This document shows, one piece after another, positions 16,284 to 23,823 of a DNA stretch of 37,956 nt. The stretch's first letter is position 1; the number at the start of each line of letters is the position of its first letter. The position numbers and the translations under genes were made by a program. This stretch comes from Olavius sp. associated proteobacterium Delta 1 (lineage in GTDB: Bacteria; Desulfobacterota; Desulfobacteria; Desulfobacterales; JAFDCJ01), in the NCBI GenBank assembly GCA_902749685.1, contig CACVKW010001275.1, positions 1 through 37,956 on the forward strand, in the 5' to 3' direction. The notes beneath the pieces were generated by a model, which saw only the letters and a list, made by a program, of their open reading frames with translations, had not been told where the DNA came from and searched no databases.

Positions 16284-17078
16284 TTGAATAAACAAATGTT
16301 CGACCTTACCGGCAAAGTGGCTGTTGTCACGGGTGCCAGTCGAGGGCTTGGTCAGTATTTTGGGCGGGCTCTGGCCCGGGCCGGCGCAGATTTGGTTATC
16401 ACCAGTCGTCAAGCAGATACTCTCAGCGAATTTAAAAAAGAAATCGAATCACTGGGCCGCGCTGCCTTGCCTCTGGCGTTGGATGTGCGGGACTATGACA
16501 GTATCCAGCAGATGGTTGAAATTGGCTGCAAGCACTACGGCCAAATTGACATTCTGGTTAATAATGCCGGCTGCAATGTCCGCAAGCCTAGCACCGAGGT
16601 CACCTGGGATGACTGGAACCTAGTGCTGAACACCAATTTGCGGGGAACATTTTTCGTGGCCCAGGCGGTCGCTAAAAAAATGATTTCGCGGCAATACGGC
16701 CGGATCATTAATATCGGATCCGTGACCAGTGTCTTCGGCTATGCCGGCCTGGCGCCATACTGCGCCAGCCGCGGAGGTGTCAAACAGCTGACCATGTCCC
16801 TGGCCGATGACTGGGGAGAATTCGGCATTACCGTAAATTGCCTTGCGCCAGGCTGGTTTAAGACCGAGCAGACCCGGGCGCTTTACGAAGATCAATCCTG
16901 GGTCGATTACCTGGTCGATCGCATCCCCTTAAAAAGACCCGGTACCCCGCATGATCTGGACGGCGCCATCGTATTTTTAGCTTCTGACGCCGCTGAATAC
17001 GTGACCGGCCAGACTCTGCTGATAGATGGCGGTATAACCACCGGATCGACTCGCGCTTTGCCGACCAAGAAAGCCTGA
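16284..17078 (+). CDS. SDR oxidoreductase, gluconate 5-dehydrogenase-like, Lys-to-Arg active site
   Basis: A 264-residue classical short-chain dehydrogenase that starts at TTG 16284 behind a strong GGAGGGGG. TGASRGLG (17-24) binds NAD(P), NNAG is at 93-96, and the catalytic Ser is S146 in IGSV. The active-site motif is Y159-C-A-S-R163, so the invariant YxxxK lysine is Arg (codon CGC). The rest of the protein is intact, including LAPGWFKTEQT and the C-terminal DGG. It resembles gluconate 5-dehydrogenase and KduD-type enzymes that reduce or oxidise keto sugar acids. It is 31 bp after the MDR gene, so they are probably co-transcribed. Confidence 0.85.
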   Translation: MNKQMFDLTGKVAVVTGASRGLGQYFGRALARAGADLVITSRQADTLSEFKKEIESLGRAALPLALDVRDYDSIQQMVEIGCKHYGQIDILVNNAGCNVRKPSTEVTWDDWNLVLNTNLRGTFFVAQAVAKKMISRQYGRIINIGSVTSVFGYAGLAPYCASRGGVKQLTMSLADDWGEFGITVNCLAPGWFKTEQTRALYEDQSWVDYLVDRIPLKRPGTPHDLDGAIVFLASDAAEYVTGQTLLIDGGITTGSTRALPTKKA

Positions 17079-17082
17079 CGGC

Positions 17083-17110
17083 AGTTGAGTGATTTGTTCG
17101 TCATTCAACT
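17083..17110 (+). terminator. Possible terminator hairpin after the SDR gene
   Basis: AGTTGAGTGA and TCATTCAACT pair as a 10-bp stem with one G-T wobble and an 8-base loop, five bases after the SDR stop. No T-run follows, so it may be a weak or Rho-assisted terminator or a 3' end stabiliser. Confidence 0.35.
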
Positions 17111-17191
17111 CTTAACCCTAAACTCTGTCTTTACAGTTGAAGCATTACCTATCTTAGCAGGAGCGGAGTCTATCCCCACCTGCGAATTTGC

Positions 17192-17241
17192 TTGACAACA
17201 AATTTTTGTACTAATATCTAAAACCTGGTCCTTGAGTACAA
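17192..17241 (+). promoter_or_regulatory. Candidate promoter and operator before tctC copy 2
   Basis: A perfect TTGACA at 17192 is followed after 17 bp by TATCTA (17215-17220), a poor -10 box. TTGTACT (17206-17212) and AGTACAA (17235-17241) are exact inverted half-sites spanning the -10 and start region. This suggests a regulated sigma-70-type promoter for the second transporter. Both the promoter and operator calls are by eye. Confidence 0.35.
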
Positions 17242-17313
17242 TTAAAACAGAAAACTTTACCACAAATAAACTATTGACGGTAACCCAAAACCCGAACCAA
17301 AAAGGAGAGCATT

Positions 17314-18288
17314 ATGAGATGCAAAAATTTGATTTGTCTGGTTGTTGCCATTGCGGTGGTTTTTTCTATTGGTCTAACGAGTGCCGCGGCTGCCGATTAC
17401 CCGAAACGGCCGATAACATTGATCTGCCCCTGGGGTGCCGGTGGCGGTACTGATGCCGTATCACGGATCATTGCAACGCTGCTCAAAAAAGATCTGGGCG
17501 TGCCGGTCAACGTCGTCAACCGCACCGGCGGAAGCGGTGCCGTGGGTCATACGGCCATGGCGACCGCCAAACCGGACGGCTACACCATCGGTATGCCCAC
17601 GGTTGAAATTACCATGATGCACTGGATGGGGCTGACCAAAATCACCTACCAGGACATGACCCCGGTGGCCATGGTGAACTTCGATCCGGCGGGAATTAAT
17701 GTCCGCACGGATTCCCCTTGGAAAACGTACAAAGACCTTGAGATGTATGTTCGTGATAACCCCGGCAAATTGAAGGATTCCGGCACCGGTCAGGGGGGGA
17801 TCTGGCATCTGGCCATGGCCGGATGGATGAACGCCATCGGGTTATCGCCCAAGGCCATAAAATGGATTCCGAGCAAAGGTGCTGCGCCGGCCTTGCAGGA
17901 TCTAATGGCCGGCGGCATCGAGATGAGCACCTGTTCGCTCCCCGAGGCTGCGACCCTGATAGACGCCGGCAAGGTCAGACCCCTGGCGATCATGGCTTCC
18001 CAAAAAGACCCGAACTTTCCTGAAGTCCCGACACTCAAGGAGTTAGGTATCGACTGGACCTGTGGTGCCTGGCGAGGCATTGCGGCACCCAAGGGAACTC
18101 CCAAGGAAATCATAGCGGTGCTGGAAAAGGCCATCGCCAAGGTGGTTAAAAGTGATGATTTTGTCAAATTCATGAAAAACCGCGGCTTCGGCATTTACTA
18201 TTTGAATACCGCAGACTTCGCCAATGCACTGGCACAGGCGGACAAAGACAACGGCGCGATAATGAAGGCCGCCGGTATTACTAAATAA
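17314..18288 (+). CDS. tctC: TTT transporter periplasmic binding protein TctC (copy 2)
   Basis: A 324-residue TctC/Bug-family solute-binding protein with AAAGGAGAGC before ATG 17314. The signal peptide is MRCKNLICLVVAIAVVFSIG and ends near SAAAA-DY. The mature part begins YPKRPITLICPWGAGGGTDA (ligand loop 1), then VVNRTGGSGAVGHTAMATA, and KDSGTGQGGIWHLAMAGWM at loop 2. The ligand loops differ from copy 1 (GAGGGTDA versus SAGGATDQ), so the two systems probably bind different acids. It is followed by its own tctB and tctA. The 180-bp gap to tctB contains an imperfect hairpin that could lower expression of the membrane subunits. Confidence 0.92.
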   Translation: MRCKNLICLVVAIAVVFSIGLTSAAAADYPKRPITLICPWGAGGGTDAVSRIIATLLKKDLGVPVNVVNRTGGSGAVGHTAMATAKPDGYTIGMPTVEITMMHWMGLTKITYQDMTPVAMVNFDPAGINVRTDSPWKTYKDLEMYVRDNPGKLKDSGTGQGGIWHLAMAGWMNAIGLSPKAIKWIPSKGAAPALQDLMAGGIEMSTCSLPEAATLIDAGKVRPLAIMASQKDPNFPEVPTLKELGIDWTCGAWRGIAAPKGTPKEIIAVLEKAIAKVVKSDDFVKFMKNRGFGIYYLNTADFANALAQADKDNGAIMKAAGITK

Positions 18289-18310
18289 CGCGAATAGGTT
18301 TTCCACCGGA

Positions 18311-18390
18311 GGCGGATCAGGTTTCGGGTGTCAGGAAATCTGGGTGCTAAAACCTGACACCTGAACACTGACGCCTGAAACCCGAAATCA
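18311..18390. repeat. Inverted/direct repeat between tctC and tctB (copy 2)
   Basis: CAGGTTTCGGGTGTCAGG is followed by CCTGACACCTGAA and then CCTGAAACCCGAAATC, so the first word can pair with either later one. Very similar words (GCCTGACACCCGACACCTGA) occur near 25.79 kb, so this is one copy of a dispersed family. In the mRNA it can fold between a periplasmic-protein gene and its permease genes. Confidence 0.5.
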
Positions 18391-18468
18391 AAGCTGTGGG
18401 CAATTTGCTATAACAAAAATTTTATGACGGTATATTCCGACCTGTTAAGATAAAAAAGGGTTTCCTTC

Positions 18469-18927
18469 ATGCGAGTGAGTAACACGGCCATCGGACTGCT
18501 GCTGATTATCTTTGCCTGTGCCGTCCTGGTGCACGTCCAAAGCTTTCCCAAACTGGACAATGACTATCCGGGACCGGCGCTGTTTCCCAGTGTTTTGGCC
18601 GTGTTGTTCATTTTTTGCGGCATCGGGTTAATCATCCAGGGAATTCGTAAGCGAGAAAAAGTGCTGAAATTTGACCTGGGGACCGTTACCCTTACCGGCT
18701 GGATTAACATTGCCTTCATACTGGGTACGGTGGTCTGCTACATTTTATTGGCCGAATACCTGGGCTTTTTAATCTTTTCTTTTGTAATTCTAATGATTCT
18801 GATGAAATGGTTGAAGGTCAAAATACTATCTAGCCTGGTGATGTCGATTACGGTAACCCTGGCCATTTATCTCTTGTTTGCTAAAGTTCTTCTCGTACCC
18901 CTGCCTTGGGGCCTTTGGGGCTGGTAA
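18469..18927 (+). CDS. tctB: TTT transporter small membrane subunit TctB (copy 2)
   Basis: A 152-residue protein with four membrane helices: TAIGLLLIIFACAVLVHVQ, a second containing PSVLAVLFIFCGIGLII, WINIAFILGTVVCYILLAEY running into GFLIFSFVILMILM, and VMSITVTLAIYLLF. The end AKVLLVPLPWGLWGW is typical of TctB. AAAGGG lies before ATG 18469. It ends 5 bp before the preferred tctA start. Confidence 0.87.
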   Translation: MRVSNTAIGLLLIIFACAVLVHVQSFPKLDNDYPGPALFPSVLAVLFIFCGIGLIIQGIRKREKVLKFDLGTVTLTGWINIAFILGTVVCYILLAEYLGFLIFSFVILMILMKWLKVKILSSLVMSITVTLAIYLLFAKVLLVPLPWGLWGW

Positions 18928-18932
18928 TCAAT

Positions 18933-20444
18933 ATGGAAAACATTCTGACCGCAATTTCGCTGATCGTTCAGCCATATGTTTTGATGATCATATGTATTTC
19001 GGCCATTTATGGACTTTTCGTCGGTGCCATTCCTGGTTTGACAGCCACCATGGCAACGGCCCTGCTGGTGCCGGTCACATTTTTTATGGATCCGGTTCCG
19101 GCCCTGGCCGCCATCGTTACGATGGAAGCCATGGCAATATTTGCCGGTGACATCCCGGGTGCACTGGTGCGAATCCCCGGTACCCCTTCATCGGCGGCCT
19201 ATGTTGAAGAATCTTATGCCTTGACTCAAAAGGGCAAAGCCGGATTCGTTCTGGGAGTGGACGTGACGGTCGCCGCCATTGGCGGTTTATTCGGTGCGGT
19301 TATCCTCATATTATTGGCCCCGAAGCTGGCCGAGGTGGCCATGCAGTTCACATCTTTCGAATATTTCTGGCTGGCCTGCATCGGTTTGAGCTGTTCGGTT
19401 CTGGTGACCAAAGGGTCTCTGCTGAAAGGACTTGTATCCCTGTTGATCGGACTGATGATGACCACCGTCGGTGTGGATATTACACTGGGATTTCCGCGAT
19501 TCACCTTTGGAGTTACCGATTTTTTAAACGGATTTACATTTATCCCGGCCATGATCGGCATGTTCGGCGTCTCCGAGGTCATGCGCAATGTGTCCAAAGA
19601 GGAAAGTAATTACAGCTCCGTAACGGTTCAGACGAAGAAAATGTTTGCGGGTGTGCTAAGTACCGTAAGAAAGTATAAGCTGAATGTGGCACGATCCGGG
19701 CTGATCGGTACATTTGTCGGGATACTGCCCGGCGCCGGAGCGGATATCGGCGCCTGGATTGCCTATGCCGTCAGTAAAAAATTTTCAAAAGAGCCTGAAA
19801 AATACGGTACCGGGCATATCGAGGGTATTGTTGACGCTGGTACGGCCAACAACGCCGGCTTGGGCGGCGCCTGGGTGCCGGCCCTGGTATTCGGAATTCC
19901 GGGTGATTCCATTACCGCCATCGTGATCGGCGTCTTGTTTATGAAGGGACTGCGGCCGGGGCCGATGATTTTCCAACAAACCCCCGAGATCCTGTATGCT
20001 GTGTACGTTACTTTTATCCTGGCCAACCTGATATTAATTCCTTTTGGCATCCTGGCCATCAAAGCCGGCAGTCAAATGCTGCGTATACCACGCATGATGC
20101 TCATGCCGGCGATCCTGATGTTTTGTATTGTCGGCGCCTTTGCCATCAACAACACGGCTTTTGACGTCGGTGTCATGCTGGCCTGCGGGATCCTGGCCTA
20201 CTTTATGGAAGCCAACGATATTCCGGTGGCCCCGGCAATTCTGGGAATTGTGCTGGGCCGCCTGCTGGAAGACAGCTTCATGGTGTGCATGATCAAAAGT
20301 GACTGGGATCTAGCCGTGTTCTTTCAGCGTCCGGTGAGTGCCGTTCTCGGAGTCGTTACAATAATTTTGTGGAGCGGTCCTTTCATTGCGGTGTATCGCA
20401 AATGGCGGCGAGAGGCCAAAAATAACAAGGCTGAAACCCAATAA
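18933..20444 (+). CDS. tctA: TTT transporter large membrane subunit TctA (copy 2)
   Basis: A 503-residue TctA permease. I place the start at ATG 18933 (MENILTAISLIV), 5 bp after tctB, rather than TTG 18906, which would overlap tctB. The family signature is GAIPGLTATMATALLVPVTF. It is followed by AGDIPGALVRIPGTPSSAAY, the second-repeat GILPGAGADIGAWIAYAVSK, and NNAGLGGAWVPALVFGIPGD, with about 10-12 hydrophobic helices in all. With tctC and tctB of this run it forms a complete ion-driven uptake system. It lies directly upstream of the UxaA-type dehydratase gene, so a sugar acid is the likely cargo (inference). Confidence 0.92.
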   Translation: MENILTAISLIVQPYVLMIICISAIYGLFVGAIPGLTATMATALLVPVTFFMDPVPALAAIVTMEAMAIFAGDIPGALVRIPGTPSSAAYVEESYALTQKGKAGFVLGVDVTVAAIGGLFGAVILILLAPKLAEVAMQFTSFEYFWLACIGLSCSVLVTKGSLLKGLVSLLIGLMMTTVGVDITLGFPRFTFGVTDFLNGFTFIPAMIGMFGVSEVMRNVSKEESNYSSVTVQTKKMFAGVLSTVRKYKLNVARSGLIGTFVGILPGAGADIGAWIAYAVSKKFSKEPEKYGTGHIEGIVDAGTANNAGLGGAWVPALVFGIPGDSITAIVIGVLFMKGLRPGPMIFQQTPEILYAVYVTFILANLILIPFGILAIKAGSQMLRIPRMMLMPAILMFCIVGAFAINNTAFDVGVMLACGILAYFMEANDIPVAPAILGIVLGRLLEDSFMVCMIKSDWDLAVFFQRPVSAVLGVVTIILWSGPFIAVYRKWRREAKNNKAETQ

Positions 20445-20450
20445 GGCAAA

Positions 20451-20479
20451 CCGAACGTTGAAGATGTTTTTCAACTCGG
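20451..20479 (+). terminator. Weak hairpin after tctA copy 2
   Basis: CCGA-AC-GTTGAA and TTCAAC-TCGG form a 10-bp stem with a 2-base bulge and a 7-base loop, starting six bases after the tctA stop. No T-run follows, so it is perhaps an attenuator or mRNA-stabilising structure ahead of uxaA. Confidence 0.3.
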
Positions 20480-20623
20480 ATTCCCAGCCGGAAGTTATTT
20501 CTTCTGCTAAACCCTCCATAAGTGAATACTTGCATTTTTCCTGCTATGCGTTTGATATGGACCGGTCCGGGCTAAGCTGCAGCTGTCTTACTTTTAGAAC
20601 CAGAAAAAGAGAGGTAATAGAAT

Positions 20624-22150
20624 ATGACCGCCCTAAACCAACTCACGATACGTCTTAATAATTCCGACAACGTGGTTGTCGCACGCGCCAAAATTAGCGC
20701 CGGCACCGAAATCCCGCAAGAAAAATTTACCTGCCGCGAGGATATATCCTTCGGCCATAAAGTTTCCGTGTCGGCCATAGAAGCAGGGGAGGCCGTTAAA
20801 AAATACGGTCAGATTATCGGATTTGCCTCAAAGGATATCCAACCGGGAGAGCACGTGCACACCCACAATATTGCCATGGGAGATTTCGATCGGGATTATG
20901 CTTTTTGTGCCGATGCAACACCCGAGTCGGAAGTCCTAGCTGAACCTGCTAGCTTTGACGGCATTGTCCGGCCTGACGGCCGGGTTGCCACCCGCAATTA
21001 TATCGGTGTCATCAGCAGCGTGAATTGTTCGGCCTCGGTGTGCAGGTTCATTGCCGATGCGTTTCGCGGAGACGCCCTCAAGGATTTTCCCAATGTTGAC
21101 GGCGTGGTTCCAATCACCCATGGAACCGGATGCGGCATGGCCGGTCAAGGAGAAGGCTTCGACTATTTGCTGAACACGATCGGCGGATATACGCGGCATC
21201 CAAATTTTGGCGGCGTGCTTCTGATCGGTCTGGGCTGTGAGGTCATGCAAATCGATTCGGTACTAAAAGGCGGTGATTTTAAAGAGGGGCCATTTTCGCA
21301 TGCCATGACCATCCAGGATACGGGTGGAATCCGGTCCACCGTTGACAGGGGGACTGCTCTCATCCGTAATATGCTGCCCGAGCTCAACCGGGTGGAGCGG
21401 CAACCGGTGCCGGCCAGTCAATTGATTTTAGGCCTTCAATGTGGCGGCTCCGACGGTTATTCGGGTATCACTGCCAACCCGGCACTCGGTGTCGCGTCCG
21501 ATCTGCTTGTGCGAAACGGCGGAACCGCTGTGCTAGGCGAGACACCTGAGGTATACGGGGCGGAGCACCTGTTGACCCGCCGGGCAGTCAGTCGAAAAGT
21601 CGGCGAGAAGCTAATCGAACGTATTCACTGGTGGGAGAAGTACACGGCACGGCATGGGGGTGAAATGGACAATAATCCGTCGCCGGGCAACAAAGCCGGC
21701 GGCTTGACCACCATCCTTGAGAAATCCCTCGGAGCGGTAGCCAAGGGCGGTTCCAGCAATATGGTGGAAGTGGTCGAATATGGCCGACCGGCTACCGCCA
21801 AAGGGTTTGTTTTCATGGATACACCCGGCCATGATCCGGTGTCGATAACAGGCATGGTGGCCGGCGGCGCCAACATCATTTGTTTTACGACAGGCAGGGG
21901 CTCTGTTTACGGTTGCCGACCGGTGCCGTCCGTCAAACTGGCGACGAATACGGATATGTACAATCGCCTGCAGGAGGATATGGATATCAACTGCGGTGTT
22001 ACCCTTGACAGTGATGTCAGTATTGAAGAGCTTGGAGGGCAAATCTTCCACAGCATTTTGGAGACCGCTTCAGGGAAAAAATCGAAAAGTGAAACGTTTC
22101 TCATGGGAGACAACGAATTTATACCCTGGCAACTGGGGGCGGTGATGTAA
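20624..22150 (+). CDS. uxaA: Altronate dehydratase family protein (UxaA/GarD)
   Basis: A 508-residue, full-length UxaA-family dehydratase; E. coli UxaA is about 495. The N-terminal 95 residues form a SAF domain (IRLNNSDNVVVARAKISAGT, then HVHTHN). The catalytic part begins FDGIVRPDGRVATRNYIGVI and includes THGTGCGMAGQGEGFDYLL, LIGLGCEVMQ, LGLQCGGSDGYSGITANPAL, FMDTPGHDPVSITGMVAGGA and FTTGRGSVYGCRPVPSVKLA. The Cys-rich GCGM and QCGGSD loops fit an iron-dependent enzyme. It removes water from altronate (or a related aldonate or aldarate) to give 2-keto-3-deoxygluconate, the KdgK substrate. The precise substrate is not certain. Confidence 0.85.
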   Translation: MTALNQLTIRLNNSDNVVVARAKISAGTEIPQEKFTCREDISFGHKVSVSAIEAGEAVKKYGQIIGFASKDIQPGEHVHTHNIAMGDFDRDYAFCADATPESEVLAEPASFDGIVRPDGRVATRNYIGVISSVNCSASVCRFIADAFRGDALKDFPNVDGVVPITHGTGCGMAGQGEGFDYLLNTIGGYTRHPNFGGVLLIGLGCEVMQIDSVLKGGDFKEGPFSHAMTIQDTGGIRSTVDRGTALIRNMLPELNRVERQPVPASQLILGLQCGGSDGYSGITANPALGVASDLLVRNGGTAVLGETPEVYGAEHLLTRRAVSRKVGEKLIERIHWWEKYTARHGGEMDNNPSPGNKAGGLTTILEKSLGAVAKGGSSNMVEVVEYGRPATAKGFVFMDTPGHDPVSITGMVAGGANIICFTTGRGSVYGCRPVPSVKLATNTDMYNRLQEDMDINCGVTLDSDVSIEELGGQIFHSILETASGKKSKSETFLMGDNEFIPWQLGAVM

Positions 22151-22289
22151 AGCCCTTTCAGGGCCAGTTAGTAGTGGGTGTTCATAGCTCATAGCGGATA
22201 GTCGGGCATCTGCAGTGCCGGCAGATTGCTGTCAGCAGAAAGGAAACCATCCCATTTATTATCCACTATGTACTTATCAGGAGTTACTC

Positions 22290-23639
22290 ATGAAAATACT
22301 TAGTGTTGATGTCGGTACCACCGCGATGAAAATGGGCGTATTTGAGGATAATGACAATGATCTCGAATTGCTCAAACAGTTCAATCAAGAATACTCCATT
22401 AATACTTATAATGACGGGCTATTCAGTGACATCGAGCAGGAAAAATGGCAACTGGCTTTTGCGGCCGGATCTAAAGCCATGTCGGATTATATGCCCGCAA
22501 TCGATGTCATTGCATTGTCAGGCACCACTCCGGGTTTGACCGCCATGGACCGGGAGGGCAAAGCACTTTATCCGGCCATCCTGATGCTTGACCAGCGTTC
22601 GCGCCCGCAGGCTCAACGCATTATTGACTCAATCGGCATGGAAAAGCTTCTGAACGACACTGCCAATATGCCGGTGGCAGGCGGCAGTTCACTGGCCGGC
22701 ATATTGTGGATCAAAGATAATTTGCCTGAAGTATTCAGCAAAACCCATGTTTTCGGACATTCCAATACCTTTATGGCACGCTGGCTGTCAGACAAATTCG
22801 CGATGGATCCATCATCGGCTTCTCTGACAGCCATGTACAACACGGCCAGCAATGATCTGACCTGGAATAATGAAATCTTAAATGAGTTCGACATAGAGGC
22901 TTCCCGCCTGCCGGAACTGATACCGGCTTATCACAGCACGGGCCGGATGCGCGCACCCCTTGCCCATGGGTTTGGCCTCAAGAAGGAACCGCCGGTATTA
23001 ATCGGCGGCAACGACGCCGTTCTGGCGGCCTACTCGGTCGGTATCCGGCAGCCGGGTGAAATATTTAACATCAACGGCACCTGTGAAATTACCATGGTCT
23101 GTCTGGCCAAGTGCTTCCCATCCCGTAATTATAACATCCGGACCCATGTTCTGCCGGAGCGCTGGTTTTCTTTCTATGTCATGAATGCGGGCGGCAAGGC
23201 CTTGGAGTGGTTTAAAAATCTTTTTTGCAGTGAAATGACGGAAGAAAAATTTTATGCCGACTTTATCCCGCGAGCTATTGATACCTGGCTGAGCCGGGAA
23301 AGCGGTGTGACTTATATTCCGTATCTGATGGGCTCCAGGTATTCACTGGAACCATTGAAAGCTGAGTTTCGCGGCCTGACCCAGGAGACATCCCGCGCAG
23401 AACTGCTGGCCGCTTTGGTCAGAGGTCTGTCTGAATATCAACGCGAAAATTTAAAAGAAGTCTCAATTGAAATGCCTCTGGCGGATGAAATTCTGGTCTC
23501 CGGCGGTGCGGTCAACGAAGCATTGATCCGGGCCAAGACCAGGTGGATGCGAAATTGCAGCTATCGGTTTGAGACGGAGTCTTCCTTGAAGGGAGCAGCT
23601 TTATTGGGTCAAAAATACTTAAAGGCTGATTCACTTTGA
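22290..23639 (+). CDS. FGGY-family carbohydrate kinase
   Basis: A 449-residue sugar kinase of the FGGY/hexokinase-actin fold. I chose ATG 22290 with CAGGAG upstream, not the in-frame codon at 22215. The phosphate-1 loop DVGTTAMKMGVFE is at residues 6-18. AILMLDQRSRPQA matches the substrate-binding region, and GGNDAVLAAYSVGIRQPGEI with NINGTCEITM matches the second ATPase half. EILVSGGAVNEALIRAKTRW is the C-terminal adenosine motif. It is shorter than usual (490-520). It lies between two sugar-acid dehydratase genes. The sugar is unknown; a ketose, polyol or aldonate are options. Confidence 0.8.
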   Translation: MKILSVDVGTTAMKMGVFEDNDNDLELLKQFNQEYSINTYNDGLFSDIEQEKWQLAFAAGSKAMSDYMPAIDVIALSGTTPGLTAMDREGKALYPAILMLDQRSRPQAQRIIDSIGMEKLLNDTANMPVAGGSSLAGILWIKDNLPEVFSKTHVFGHSNTFMARWLSDKFAMDPSSASLTAMYNTASNDLTWNNEILNEFDIEASRLPELIPAYHSTGRMRAPLAHGFGLKKEPPVLIGGNDAVLAAYSVGIRQPGEIFNINGTCEITMVCLAKCFPSRNYNIRTHVLPERWFSFYVMNAGGKALEWFKNLFCSEMTEEKFYADFIPRAIDTWLSRESGVTYIPYLMGSRYSLEPLKAEFRGLTQETSRAELLAALVRGLSEYQRENLKEVSIEMPLADEILVSGGAVNEALIRAKTRWMRNCSYRFETESSLKGAALLGQKYLKADSL

Positions 23640-23671
23640 TCGCACACGGAACAGGGAGTTGTGAGTTAAAG

Positions 23672-23800
23672 TAAATCCCAAATCCCAAATTTCAAATTTC
23701 AAACAAATCACAATTACCGAAATTCAAAATTTCAAACCGGATTTGGTCATTGGAATTTAGAATTTGGAATTTATTTGTTATTTGGATTTTGTAATTTGGT
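23672..23800. repeat. AT-rich AAATTTCAAATTTC inverted repeat
   Basis: The left half has AAATCCCAAATTTCAAATTT-type words and the right half has GGAATTTAGAATTTGGAATT and ATTTGTTATTTGGATTTTG, which is largely its inverse. The block separates the FGGY kinase from the IlvD/Edd gene and can fold into a long weak hairpin. It encodes no protein. Confidence 0.6.
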
Positions 23801-23823
23801 GCTTCAAAGCTAGGAGTCATCTG

